A DNA stretch of 64,000 nucleotides from Amoebidium appalachense. Lineage: Eukaryota; Ichthyosporea. The notes beneath the pieces are model-generated. The model made no database searches and was not told the origin of the DNA. It saw nothing but the letters and a program-made list of their open reading frames with translations. The position numbers and the translations under genes are program-made. Below, one piece after another: positions 44,521-62,479 of the stretch; position 1 is the first letter of the stretch, and each line of letters starts with the position of its first letter. The stretch spans positions 8,432,001-8,496,000 of the forward strand of contig CAVNZM010000012.1 in NCBI GenBank assembly GCA_963693365.1. The letters run 5' to 3'.

Positions 44521-45229
44521 CATGCACCCTGCTTCGCCTGTATGCGGGTGTCAAATTATGATGTGGGGTATCCTGAAAACATCGAGTTTCTGAATCTTGG
44601 TGGGGATATCCTAACAACGTTAACTTCATGAATGAAAAGTGAAGATATCCTCGAAAATGTAAATTTTACAACATTGATCTCGAAAGTTTTCTTTTGCCAA
44701 CTCGGTTTTATTGATCCGTTGATGAAGGCAACGTGCAGCCACAGGCTACATACCCACCAATAGAACTGAAAAAGCCAAAGCTACGAAACAAAAATAAAGC
44801 GACAAGTGACAAAGGACACCAGCGGGCAAAACTTAAGTGTACGTGTATGCGTGAAACTAGTTTGCTCCAACTAGTCATTTGCATCGATGTTGACCAGACC
44901 ACACTCCGCAAGAAGACATCATTACTGCTGCTTCCCAACAGGCCCCCCTAAAAACCTACCGAGGCACAGCAAGCAAGTCAGCCTCTAAAAGAGCAATGCA
45001 GACCAAATCTGAGCTAAAAAACAATCCCAACGGGCCCGGCCCCTAGATAACCCGGAGAAACTGCATCTAGCTCTCTGATAACTGAAGGTGGCCTAGTTGT
45101 TGCAGGACACACAGAAAAACACAATTACAGAATGCATGCAAACCCGGTCATTGCCATACGACTGGAGGCTAAGGACTGGCAGTCACTTGGAAAGCTCCCC
45201 GACGACCAAGTAGTCGCCCCTCCACTCAC

Positions 45230-45474
45230 GCAGCGCAGAAGTAGCTGAAGAAGTTGCAGCAGCCCACCGCCAATAGATCGCGTAGAAGCGGAGACAGCGT
45301 GTAGAAGCTACCATAGGTTGCAGTGGACCACCAGGCGTTGAAGAAACCACTTCTCAAGCGAGAAACTCCGCGAAAGGGAGATGCCCCCACACTCTCACAG
45401 CAGTAGGAATACACCAGGCCACACCACACACACGCTGCAGTCACGTTCCCCTGAGTGGGACTCCCTCCCACCAC
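45230..45474 (-). CDS. Possible exon downstream of a TATA box
   Basis: An open frame without ATG (its first codon is GTG) reads CVWCGLVYSYCCESVG and STATYGSFYTLSPLLRDL and ends FFSYFCA at a perfect GTGAGT donor. It lies just downstream of the TATA-like sequence at 45492-45504 on the same strand. It may be a transcribed 5' exon, coding or not, perhaps of the TPR-type gene below it. No family is recognised. Confidence 0.25.
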
Positions 45475-45475
45475 A

Positions 45476-45671
45476 AAAAGAAGAAACGAAAGCCTTTATA
45501 TACCTGCCATGGTGAAGAATCGGGAAAAAAAGTTGACGTGACAGCTAAGAGATCGAAGTGAAAGTGAAGTCCCAAAAGAAGAAACGAAAGCCTTTATATA
45601 CCTGCCGTGGTGAAGAATCGGGAAAAAAAGTTGACGTGACAGCTAAGAGATCGAAGTGAAAGTGAAGTCTC
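45476..45671. repeat. 98-bp tandem duplication containing the TATA-like element
   Basis: Two consecutive copies of a 98-bp unit beginning AAAAGAAGAAACGAAAGCC differ at only a few positions (for example CCATGG against CCGTGG). The low divergence points to a recent duplication. Confidence 0.85.
45492..45504 (-). promoter_or_regulatory. TATA-box-like element (second copy at 45590-45602)
   Basis: The minus strand reads GGTATATAAAGGC, a full TATA consensus. A second copy lies 98 bp upstream because the surrounding segment is duplicated in tandem. A start would be expected roughly 30 bases downstream, near 45460. Confidence 0.4.
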
Positions 45672-45999
45672 GAAAGTTCAGCACCAATGCTTTGTTTTGA
45701 AATATCAAGGTGTGGCCCCCATCCTAAAAGTTTGAAGTGAGTGTACTGTGGAGATGCATGCCCATTAAAAAAGTGCTAACATGGCTATATAGTAGTGTGG
45801 GGATCAATCCCTAAAGATATTCAACGGTTTGGGTTGATGTGACCGGTGCTTGTGCAACTGCCCTTCCCAATTCAAACGTGTAGAAAAATTCTAAATAAAA
45901 AAGTTGAGGATTGTCTTGGGGATGCTGTAAATCTCCCCTTATTATGGCCACATGCACCGATTCCCATTCCGCTGCAAAATTCCGAGCAAGTTTTTATTA

Positions 46000-46000
46000 A

Positions 46001-46031
<31 letters not shown>

Positions 46032-46368
46032 TTCCCCCCTTGCCCCCTCCCTAATCACACCCTGCTTCTCCCCTCCACCCTCCCCACCCCCCCCCCCCCC
46101 TCCCCCTCTCGCTCGGAGGCTCACTCTCTCTCGCCCTCTTTCTCCTCCTCCTCCCCCCCCTCCCCCCCCCTCTCTCTCTTTCTCACTCTCTCTCTTTCTC
46201 CCCCCCCCCCCCCCCCCCCCCCCTCCCCCCTCCCCCCCCCCCCCCCCACTCCCCCTCCCCCCCCCCCCCTCCCCCTCCTCGCTCGGAGGCTCACTCTCTC
46301 TCGCCCTCTTTCTCCTCCTCCTCCCCCCCCCCCCCCCTCTCTCTCTTTCTCACTCTCTCTCTTTCTCC

Positions 46369-46438
<70 letters not shown>

Positions 46439-46640
46439 CCTCCCCCCCCCCCCCCCCCCGCCCGCCCCCTCTCCCTGCGATCCGCTCTCAGACTCTCGTC
46501 TTTCTTTCCCTCTCTCTCTCTCCCGGTCACTCTACCCCCTGTCCCCCACCCCTCCCCCCTTCTTCCGAATCCTCCCCCCCCCCCCCCCCCCCCCCCCACA
46601 CCTCCTTCTCTTCCTTCCCTCGAAGGGGGGGGGAGGGGGG
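46000..46640 (+). repeat. C-rich / CT-rich tract with a 170-bp duplication
   Basis: Mostly poly-C with CTCT runs. The block GCTCGGAGGCTCACTCTCTC occurs at 46111 and 46281. It lies directly after the donor (coding sense, minus strand) of the truncated receptor duplicate. No gene content. Confidence 0.8.
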
Positions 46641-46656
46641 GAGGGGAGGGGGGCAC

Positions 46657-47031
46657 CTTTGAAGTATTTGGTTGCGCGTTTGCTCTGCCTTGCCCAGGCC
46701 TAAAACTTCCACTTTCGACATTAGCCTGTGTAATCTCATTGGGCGTGGTCCTTCCTGCCGTTAACGTGATTTGCTTGCTCGTGCTGCCCTCCTGCCTAAC
46801 ACCACCTTGCCCGATCGGGCGCTCAATGGCTGCCATATTTGGTGAAACGGGCATCGTCGGCTCAAGCCCCCGGCCCCTTGCCCCCCCCCCGGCCGTGTCC
46901 TTCCGGGAGTCCCTCCCACGGTTTTGGGTACCCCTCGCACCTCGACGGGCACCCCGAAGGGTAAGAGAGGCGGTGACGATGTTGAGCATGACCCCAAGAG
47001 ACACGCGCCCAGCAAGTAGTGTGTTGTGTGT
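46657..47031 (-). pseudogene. Broken duplicate of the receptor gene: truncated upstream exon
   Basis: This matches only the end of the long receptor exon. ERPIGQGGVRQEGSTSKQIT and LTAGRTTPNEITQ align with ECPIGQVDLREEGASTSERI and LNAGRTSTNENTE of the intact gene, and the donor is in the same place (SK then GTGCCCCCC, against PK then GTACCCCC). Upstream, similarity stops near 47031, inside what should be helix 5, and a CACAAAAG minisatellite begins shortly after. Helices 1-4 are absent from the window, so the copy is truncated. Confidence 0.6.
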
Positions 47032-47093
47032 GGGGGGGTGTTTAGGAGGTCGTTCTGTTGATTTCAAGGTCTCAGATGATCCCCCTTGTGTTA

Positions 47094-47520
47094 CACAACA
47101 CAAAAGCATACATACACAACACAAAAGCACAAAACACTTAGCACAAAACACAAAAGCACACAACACCGTGACAAAAGCACACAACACAAAAGCACAACAC
47201 TTAGCACAAAACACAAAAGCACACAACACAAAAGCACTCAAAACACCACCCCACACACACACACAAAAGCACAACACTTAGCACAAAACACAAAAGCACA
47301 CAACACAAAAGCACACAAAACACCACCCCCCACACACAACACCCAGCACGGCACAAAAGCAAAACACTTAGACACACACACAAAAGCACAAAACACACAC
47401 ACACAAAACACCACCCCACACACACAACACTTAGCACAAAAACACCAAAGCACAAAACACACAGCACAAAACACACACACACAAAACACCGTGGCACCCC
47501 ACACACACAACACTTAGCAA
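47094..47520 (+). repeat. Minisatellite, CACAAAAGCACAACACTTAG unit
   Basis: Irregular repeats of ACACAAAAGCAC with interspersed AACACTTAGCACAAAA. It begins where the truncated receptor duplicate ends. Confidence 0.8.
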
Positions 47521-49224
<1,704 letters not shown>

Positions 49225-49364
49225 TGATTCCGGGGTCTATGTGGAGTATGGAGAGATCGTTCAGAGGTATGGGGAGAATCGGATGCAGCGGCGGCTGATT
49301 CGCATCTGCGACCGATCGATTGACCGCCCGGCCGGGGACTTTTGGCGGACGAAGCCCTGCCGCG
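49225..49364 (+). CDS. Possible plus-strand exon, unknown protein
   Basis: Between an acceptor (TTTTCTTGCATAG) and a GTTACA donor followed by a C-tract lies an open frame reading DSGVYVEYGEIVQRYGENRM then QRRLIRICDRSIDRPAGDFW. Charge and aromatic content look protein-like, and the donor-plus-C-tract arrangement matches verified exons. The minus strand is also open across it, and no partner exon joins convincingly; sequence just upstream (YVLLYCDNTIDIFRTYKARD, 49062-49121) could be related. No family recognised. Confidence 0.3.
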
Positions 49365-49470
49365 GTTACACCCTCGTTTCCCCCCCCCCCCAGCCCCCCC
49401 CCCCCCCCCCCCCCCCCCCCGTCCGCCGCCCGCCGCCGCCGCAAACGAAAATTTCGAGGGGGGGGGGGGG

Positions 49471-49740
49471 TTTGAATGCGGAACACGGTACGAGGGGGGG
49501 GGGGGATTTTTTTTGGTGGTGGGGGGGGGGGGGGGGGGGTTGGAAACGAAAATTTCGAGGGGGGGGGGGGGGAACGAGGGGGGGGGGGGGTTGAATGCGG
49601 AACACGGTACGAGGGGGGGGGGGGGGGATTTTTTTTGGGGGGGGGGGGGGGAAGGAGGGGGGGGGGGGGGTTGAATGCGGAACACGGTACGAGGGGGGGG
49701 GGGGGGGGATTTTTTTTGGGGGGGGGGGGGGGGGGGGGGG
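49471..49740 (+). repeat. Tandem G-tract / repeat-head modules
   Basis: A module of TTGAATGCGGAACACGGTAC, GAG, poly-G, GATTTTTTTT and poly-G is repeated three times. The first 20 bases are the 5' head of the dispersed repeat. GAAACGAAAATTTCGAGG also appears twice (about 49442 and 49544), so larger blocks were duplicated. Confidence 0.75.
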
Positions 49741-50351
49741 AATCCGAGTCTGCAGTGTGCTTGCCATTAGAGTCATTATTAATTAAACAGCTGCAGCATG
49801 TGAAAGTGACCTGCAATCACTTCTACACATTATTATTATGGTATTTTGACTACGCGTAATGATATCATAGGTATTAAAAAGGCGAATGTCGCATGCATGG
49901 ATGTAGTGTGTGCTTGACGTGTATGTGGTTGTGTGTGTGCATGTTCGTGTGTGTGTGCCGTGTGCGTGTGCATTGAATGTGACATAGCATACTCTACATA
50001 CACCGTGACATTACAGTTAAACTGTAAGTAACATTACAATCATAAACTACCACTATGACATGCTGAACATTACTGGAAGTTAAATGTTACAACTAACACC
50101 TAACAAACCTTAAGTATTAACTTGGCATCATCATGCCAAATCCCATACTAATCGAACCTACTAGACATGCTCTACGTTTGCCACCTGACCCCAAAGCAGC
50201 TGGCAGCCACAATAACAATCAGAAAAATAAAAAACTACGTGGAGGGATTGGCTCACTCCCACCTATTATCCGTGACACTAAAACTGAGCAGGCGGATGCC
50301 AAAAGCGGTGACCAGAGCATACAACATGGCCTTGCACCTACATCATTGCAT

Positions 50352-54883
<4,532 letters not shown>

Positions 54884-55206
54884 CTGTCAGTTATGATCAA
54901 GCATTAAAGGGTGTTGTCTGTTTTCATATGAGCCTACTGCAATATGATAAGTAACTAGCGCTGTGTCACACCTGTCAACTGCCAGTCCAGGCTGTGACTG
55001 CCCGTTCAAGTAGGCCACCTGCAACGGTGGTCGATGTGGTCTTGCTTCGCCCGCCTTTCGAGTTTATTCCTCGAATCAGACGCCACCAACGATGAGCCAC
55101 AAGAAAACGGGTCAGGAACGATTCGAGCTGATTCGACCCATAATAGTTCGAACCGACCCATTTATGCCCCAAATAAATTTGGCACCAAATAATTTGGCAC
55201 GAACCT

Positions 55207-55371
55207 GGTGACGTAAAATGTGGCACGAATTTATTTGGCACCAGCCCGCTAGCGGAGCACATCCAGGGGTATCCCCAAGCCCCTGTCGGTGCCTGGGCGA
55301 CATCCTTCCCCATTTTCACCGTTTTGCAGGCTCGTGCCAAATAAATTTCGTGCCAAATTTTACGTCACACC
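55207..55371. mobile_element. Short foldback element with about 38-bp inverted arms
   Basis: Left arm 55207-55242 (GGTGACGTAAAATGTGGCAC...) pairs with right arm 55331-55371 (...CCAAATTTTACGTCACACC). A related AAATAAATTTGGCACC block at 55168-55206 suggests nested or tandem insertion. There is no coding capacity; it is a MITE-like remnant upstream of the F-box gene. Confidence 0.6.
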
Positions 55372-55945
55372 CTAGGAGCTTGGGAATTGAGGGCAGCACC
55401 CCTGTTTGGGACGTCCACCCCTGACACCTGAGCTCGATGCATGCAACAGCCTGCATGGTATGACCGTGTATGATACGTGTTAGCCTCTGCAGTTGGAAAG
55501 GTTTTCTTTTGACTGGATTTATTCAACGGAGGGATATGCAAGCATGCACGGCATCGGGAGGCAATAAAAACTTCCGAGTTATCCAGTAACAGGTGTTCCT
55601 GTGCTACTGAGCTGAACTATTTCGGCGAAGCCATGCCATTGTTTTTGCATGTACATGTATGTGTTTCACATTATCTAATCAAATCCATAAACAGGAAACC
55701 ATATATGGTTATAAAATCACTCAGTCGTAATGGCGTGGGGCTTGGCGCCTGGCCTGTGCGCTGAACTTGTGCAAGCAGTTCGAACGATCGCTAACAGTTT
55801 TGACAACTGGGTATTTTTCACTGATCTTACCGTACGTTTCCTCCGTTTCTGCAGGCTTTATTTTTCTAATAGTATAATTACATAAGTGGTGTTTTGAGTT
55901 GTGTCTGATGTTGCGTGTTTACGTAGCCCTCCACCACCCACCACT

Positions 55946-56265
55946 ATGCGGACGAGAAGTAAGAACGCTCGCGCCTTGGTGCCGGGTCCTAAAACCGCCA
56001 CCCAAGGTATGTGTAAAGGCTTGCGTTTGCAGTGCAAATAAAGCTTCCGATGAGCAGTGAAAGACATGGCTGATAACAGCCGGTGGCTTCACATGGGCGT
56101 TTCGGCTTTATCTAAACGTTGTGGTGCCGCGTTTTTTGATGCTTTGCCTCGCTGGTGTATTCGATGTCGACCCGTGTTGTCATTTTCAATTTTGTTAAGC
56201 ATCTGAACGTTTTGTTATATATAGTTTTGGCGCACACCTCAGAGCTCTCTTTCCTCTCTCTCTCT

Positions 56266-56312
<47 letters not shown>

Positions 56313-59300
56313 CCCCCCCCCCCCTCTCTCTCTCCCCCCCCCTCCCCCTCTCTCTCTCTCTTTGCCCCCTCTCCGTCCCTCCATCCGTCCCTCCCTCCCT
56401 CCCTCCCTCCCTCGCTCCCTTCTTCCCTCCCTCCCTCTCTGTCTCTTTCTCCCTCTCTCTCTGTGCCCCTCCCTCCCTCCCTCCCTCCCCTATCTTTCTC
56501 GCTCCCTCCCTCCCTCCCTCCCTCCTTTCCCTCTCCCCTCTCTCCCTTCCCCTTCCCCTCCCCTCCCTCCATCTCCCTCTCCCTCTCGTTTTTCCTCTCC
56601 CTCTCCCTCTCAGTCGTCTCCTTCCCTTCCCCCCCCCCCCCCCCCCCCCCCCTCCCCCTGCCCCTCCCCCTCCCTCCCCTCTCCCTCCCCCTCTCCCTTC
56701 CTCTCTATATCTTTCTTTCTCTTTCTCTCTTCTCTCTCTCGCTCTCGCTCCGCTCTCGCTCTCTCTCCCCACCCACCTTTCCTCTCTCTCTGTCTCCCTC
56801 TCTTGCAAAGAGCTCTCTCGCTCTTTGTCTCTCCCCACTTCCCCCATTCTCGTCCCCTCTCTCTTCCACTCTCCATCTCCCTTTACTCTTTCTCTCCGCC
56901 TCCTTCCCTTCCCTCTCGTTTATTTCTTCTCTCCTCTCTTTCTTTCTCTCCAAACCCCCCTCCCCCCCCCCCCCCCACGCCCTTTTTGTTCCCCCTCCTG
57001 CCTCTCTCCCTCTCCTCCTCTCCTTCTCTCTATCCCCTTCCCGCCCTTACCTCCTCTCTCTGTCTCTCTCTCTCCCTCCCCCCCTCATCTCCCTTCCTCT
57101 CTCTCTCTCCCTCCCCCCCCCCCCCCCCCCTCTTTCCTCCTCTCTACCCGACTGGCTCCCTTGCTTCCCTGTCCCTTCTTTTCTCTTTCTCCTATTTCCT
57201 CTTTCTCCGTTCTGCTCTCTCAACATCTCTCTCTCTCCAAAGGCTGTTTCGTCGTTTCAACCCCCCCCTCCCCCCTCCCCCCAGCCCCACCCCACCCACT
57301 CGTCTCCATACAAACACCACTATGCGCATTTTCTCCCAAATCTCCGCCTTTTTGTGGGGGGGGGGGGGGGAGGGGAGGGGGGGGGAGGGGGGGGGGGGCA
57401 CTTGCATGCTAGCTTTTTGCTCACATAACCCACCACGTCATTTAATTGACATGTGACATCTAAGAAGTGTGTGTGCATGTGTATGCCATGTGCATACATA
57501 GGCTGGTGCTTGCAGCTGTGCCGTAAATCTTATTTTTTTTCCCTCGCATTTATTTTCGTTTTGTCTTCTTCGCACAATTTTCTTTATTATTATTTTTCTG
57601 TAAATTATTCTTTTATGTTGTTTTGTTTTTTTCTTTTTTTCATCTGAAGCAACCAATAGATCTCCACCGTCACCCAATCACGTGACTGACTGTGTGCACC
57701 CGCAGATGCCCCCCTCCTCCGCCTTCCCAACGAGCTTCTTTTTCAGATTATTCGCCATCTGCCCCTTGCCAGCCGGCTGTCGTTTTCCCTCGTGTGCCGT
57801 CGATGCTGCGCCCTGGCACGGTCGCCCCAGGCAGGCCTAGTCGCAATATCCGCTTTTTGTGACGAATCGGAAGGGGGTCAAGAATGGGACAGGTTTGTGG
57901 TTTGTGATTTGGGCAAGATAAAACCGTGGCATGCGGCAATCGGGGGAAGTCAGATGCGCATTCGGTCAGGAATGGTTTGGGGGGGATTCGAGTGAAGAGC
58001 AGCGAAATTGCGCACTCCAGTTTTGTCGAGGAATCGCCGATCTCCCGAACGTGGTCACGTTGAAAATTTCACAGCAGACAAGGCCCCTGCAATCCCAAGA
58101 TCAGGAATTTATGGAAAACATTGTGGAAATCGCACTCGGATCGGTCGGGGATAGACAAAAATCCGTTGTTTGGAACAGCTACCGCGGGTGTGATACGCCA
58201 ACGAAGTTCTTACGGATTGTATGGGACCGATGTCCCGTTTTGGAAAGCCTTTTTCTGCAGAGTCCCTTCCTTCCGTTCATAGGCGGTGTGGACGAATCGA
58301 CCAATCAGAGACACCCGAACCTAAAACACCTCAAATTCCAAATACATCTACATGATAGCCTCGATGATACGTTGCCGGTGATAGCCCGTATGTTTCCAAA
58401 TATGGAAGACGTGGTTATCAATGTCAGATATCGGCTGCCCGCTGTGGTGTTCGATTTTAGAGCCCTGGCGGCGTGGGAAAATTTGAAATCCCTATCGATA
58501 ATTTCAGACCAGGCCGCTAACGATCAGGCGGTGGTGGTGCCGCACCTTCCTAATTTGGAAGTGCTCTGGATCCAGTTTGGGGGAAATTTGAATATGTCAG
58601 CGATCGGACCTTGCAGGAATTTGCGCAAAATCGCCATCCAATGCGAAAACATCCAGGGGGGTTTCCCGAACATCGAAACGAACCAACTGGAGTCGTATTC
58701 CAGAAAGCCCTTTGCCTTCCCCGACGAGACGGAGCCTCGCGAATCGCCACCGGCATTCTTGGGCCAATCCGCCAAAACGATGAGAGAACTTTCCCTTCAC
58801 AACGTCGCATTTTCTAGCGCATGGCTAGGCCAATTTTCCGCCCTCACGTCACTTTCCATTACGAACTGTGTTGTTTCGGTCGGTGAGGGGGCACCAGGGA
58901 CCGATAGTGCAATCGTATTGGATTGCATGCCGTTGCTAAGGGAGCTAACTATTACTAACAGCGATGGAATCACACACATTTCAGCGACGTCCGAACATAG
59001 GCAAATACGGAGGGTGACGGTCGAAGGATGCAAGTCTTTGCACAACGTCGAAGGAATTTCGAAATGCACCAAGCTGCGAGTCGTCGTATTTTCAGGCTGT
59101 CCCGAACTCGACGTCGCAACCGTCCAATTCCCGCCATCCATTGCCGATTTGACGCTTGAAGATGTTGGCGGGGACACACTGTTTCAAATCAACCACCGCA
59201 ACCTGCGGGGGCTAACAATTTGCAGATTAAACGACCTCACCACATTTGGCAATGTGCCTATGTGCGCACCCATGCTTAAGGAGGTCAGCATATACGGATG

Positions 59301-59568
59301 CCCCGATTTGGTCAACATCAGTGCACTGGCAGGCGCCACGGCCCTTAAAACACTCGGGTTGCACGGCGTGCGTTCGTTGCGAAACCTCGAGTCTTTAAGC
59401 GGCCATCCGAACCTCTCCTGCGTGGTGGTGGATGAATCTCCAAACATAGACCTTACCGCCCTTGAAACATGCCCCAAGTTCACAATGTCGTCCAAGTCTA
59501 TACGAAATCGTTGGCCCAAGTCAGATGAGGAAGAGGAAGGGACGGAAGAGAATGAAGATGAAGTATAG
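55946..59568 (+). CDS. F-box / leucine-rich-repeat protein (two exons, apparent frameshift)
   Basis: Exon 1 (55946-56006) starts MRTRSKNARALVPGPKTATQ and ends in phase 1 at GTATGT. Exon 2 (57706-59568) begins DAPLLRLPNELLFQIIRHLP then LASRLSFSLVCRRCC, a clear F-box. The frame changes at the seven-G run 57979-57985: before it the frame ends in a TGA 10 bases later, and after it a +1 frame stays open to TAG. The remainder has irregular leucine-rich repeats (LPNVVTLKI, PNLKHLKFQIHLH, PNLEVLWIQFGG, CRNLRKIAIQC, TALKTLGLHGVRSLRNLESL) and an acidic tail, SDEEEEGTEENEDEV. Total about 640 aa. F-box proteins recruit substrates to SCF ubiquitin ligases through Skp1, with the LRRs as the usual substrate-binding part (family knowledge). 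The intron is 1.7 kb, mostly C/T. Confidence 0.8.
56240..57345 (+). repeat. Pyrimidine-rich intron tract of the F-box gene
   Basis: Over 1 kb of almost pure C/T on the coding strand, mixing (CT)n, (CCCT)n and poly-C, between the two exons. The paralogue has a similar tract at 62690-63460. Confidence 0.9.
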
Positions 59569-59599
59569 AGACGGGGCCTTGGCTGCGCACAGGTACGGA

Positions 59600-59648
<49 letters not shown>

Positions 59649-60059
59649 AAAAAAAAAAAAGGAACACACGAGCACGTTCCGGCCGTTTCATTTCTTCCCT
59701 CGATCTCTCTTTATCCATGCGATTGGTACAGGATCATGTGCGTGCACACATATGAAAGTATGCACCTACACCGCACTTTTAGGCCCACAAGCCCGTGCCC
59801 ATTGGCCCGTTCTATTTATAGCACATGCCGGCATATGAAACCACGTGCACGTGCCGATGAGGCGCAGAGAGATAGAGACACATGCACATTCCTACGTTTA
59901 CACTTACAAGACCTGCCACTGCCCTTTGTTCCTCTTCTCTGAGACCCCCCCAAACCCCCCATCCCCCCTTCCTTTCAGTTTCATCAAAAAACATACACTC
60001 ACACTAGACACAAGCGGCCCTTAAATCTTTTAATTACACCCATACAAACACACACACAG

Positions 60060-60151
60060 CACACGCACGCACGCACTGTCTCTCTCTCTCTCTCTCTCTC
60101 TGCCCCCTCCTCCCCCCCTCCCCCTGCTAGTTGGCAGCACCACCTACTCCA

Positions 60152-60186
<35 letters not shown>

Positions 60187-60220
60187 CCCTCACACCACAC
60201 ACACACATAATAATCTCTCT

Positions 60221-60283
<63 letters not shown>

Positions 60284-60287
60284 CTCG

Positions 60288-60318
<31 letters not shown>

Positions 60319-60549
60319 TCTCTCGCTCGCTCTCTCCTCTCTCTCTCGCTCTCTCTCTCTTTCTCTTTCGCGCGCGTGCACGCCCTCCGCCCGCCCCTCT
60401 CTCTCTCCCTCCCGCTCCCTCTCCTCTCTCTATTTCTCTCTCTCCTCCCGTTCCCTCTCCTCTCTCTATTTCTCTCTTTCCTCCCCTCATCCTCACTTCT
60501 CACTCTCCCCCCCTCCCTCCCTCTCTCTCACTTTCTCCCTCTCTCTCGC

Positions 60550-60583
<34 letters not shown>

Positions 60584-60687
60584 CTTACACACCCGCACAC
60601 ACAGACACAGACACGCACACACCCACACCCACAAGACCTATGCCACAGGCATGCTACCCCCCCTCCCCCCCCCCTCCCCGCCCCGCG

Positions 60688-60732
<45 letters not shown>

Positions 60733-60761
60733 ACTCACACACACACACACACTCACACACT

Positions 60762-60794
<33 letters not shown>

Positions 60795-60880
60795 ACACTT
60801 ATGCATACTCACAGACTCACACACAAACACATAAACACAACCTCACTCAATCACTCACTCACACACACATGCCTCACCCA
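60060..60880 (+). repeat. (CT)n and (CA)n compound microsatellites between the F-box paralogues
   Basis: (CT)n from 60080, 60210 and 60420, then (CA)n 60550-60880. No gene found in 59569-62479 apart from short frames such as AIDAVVAEFGLQHG near 60970, which I cannot support. Confidence 0.8.
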
Positions 60881-61403
60881 CCTACTGTATCCACCTCCCG
60901 ACCCTCCCACTCACCCACCCACACCCAACCCCACAGACCCAGCGCCCACCCCCCCGTGTGTGTGGGCTATCGATGCTGTGGTGGCCGAATTTGGGCTTCA
61001 ACACGGTGACGGATTGGGTGGGTGGAGCGGCTACGAGCAAGGGTTGTTTTATTCAGTGTGTGTGGGTGTGGATAGATGGGTTGGCTGGAGCCTTTATTTT
61101 TTTATTTATTTTTTTAACCCTCCAAAAGTAAAAAAAAAATGCAATCGTGGCATTTTCTTTTTATGATTTTTCCTGCAAAATTTGCATATCATAGAACATA
61201 TCTGGGAGTGGTCTTGTCTTATCGTAGATCTTACCTCAGAGTTGTCGGCTTTTCATTCTCTGCGTGGAGTTTATGTGAAATTTTATACCGAGATATATTC
61301 ATGAAATGTATAGTCTTCGTCTTGGAATTATTATATCGCGCATTACTTTCATCGGGGTTTTCATTTAGATTTCTCGGTCCCTATCTAGGAATTCTCATAT
61401 ATA

Positions 61404-61480
<77 letters not shown>

Positions 61481-62108
61481 TATATATTATAGTCATGGAA
61501 TTTTCGAACCCGACACCTTCCTTTGTGCACTTCGGTTTTTTTTCTCGCCGTGTTTAAGCTCTCGTAAACCCACACACATGCACGCATGAGTGCTGGGGCC
61601 CTCGCCGCGCACACTACACACACACGCACACACACACACACACACACACATGCACGCACGCATGCCACACGCATCGCACACGCACACGTAGTACACAGCA
61701 ACATAATATAAATTGATGGAGTTAGCCTATTGATTGACGGTCACCTTTGCATTGCCGCTTTCAGATAGATGCTTGGAAACTGCTCCCCCCACCACCACCA
61801 CCACCACCACCTTTTTTTTTTTTCTTTTTTTTTTTCATGACCCCCTTAGTTATAGCGTTGGCAAGTACAAATCCAGTAGTACACATGTCTTAGTGGTGAA
61901 TGTGTGTGTTGGTGTTGGTGACACTCTTGAGAACTTGCAATCATTCATGTGGTTGTTTTGTCATTGACTTTGATCAAAGCATATGCATGCTTCAACTTGA
62001 AGTTACATGCTTATCGACCATGACTCCATGCATATGGTGTGTGTCAAAATCTCAACAAGGTCGGACCAGCCGAGTTTATGTGCGATCTGTTGTTCGCTCG
62101 CAAATGAG

Positions 62109-62151
<43 letters not shown>

Positions 62152-62479
62152 TTCCCGCGCTCCAATTCTTCTCGAAGGGTGCCCCGGGTGTGTGTGTGTG
62201 GGAAGGGGGTGCGCGGGGGGGGGGGGGGGGGGGGAGGCCCTTTGAAATTGACCAATCAATTATGATTTTGTTAGCCATAAATGGTCATTTCATCATTAAT
62301 CACCTCGAGGTCAGGTTTGCTGAGTCAAGCACGTACTACATAATAGTCGTTGTAGCTGGAGGGCTATACTCCTACTTTTTTATTGTTTTATAATATTGTA
62401 TGCGGTTTCCTGTAAGTATAGTAGTAAGCATAGCCTGAAACACCTGCTTCTTCCCATCTGCCAGTCTGCGCTATGCATC

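Noticed and set aside
45226-45474. Complete small ORF starting with Met
   Set aside because: The first codon is GTG, there is no ATG, and it ends at a splice donor; kept only as a possible exon.
54975-55340. Minus-strand 121-residue frame upstream of the OTU gene
   Set aside because: It runs through the foldback arms and shows no domain; it is probably non-coding.
56155-57456. 433-residue Ser/Pro/Leu-rich frame on the plus strand
   Set aside because: It is the CT-rich intron of the F-box gene; all frames are open there and no motif is visible.
58524-59177. Minus-strand frames within 58.5-59.2 kb
   Set aside because: They are antisense shadows of the F-box/LRR exon.
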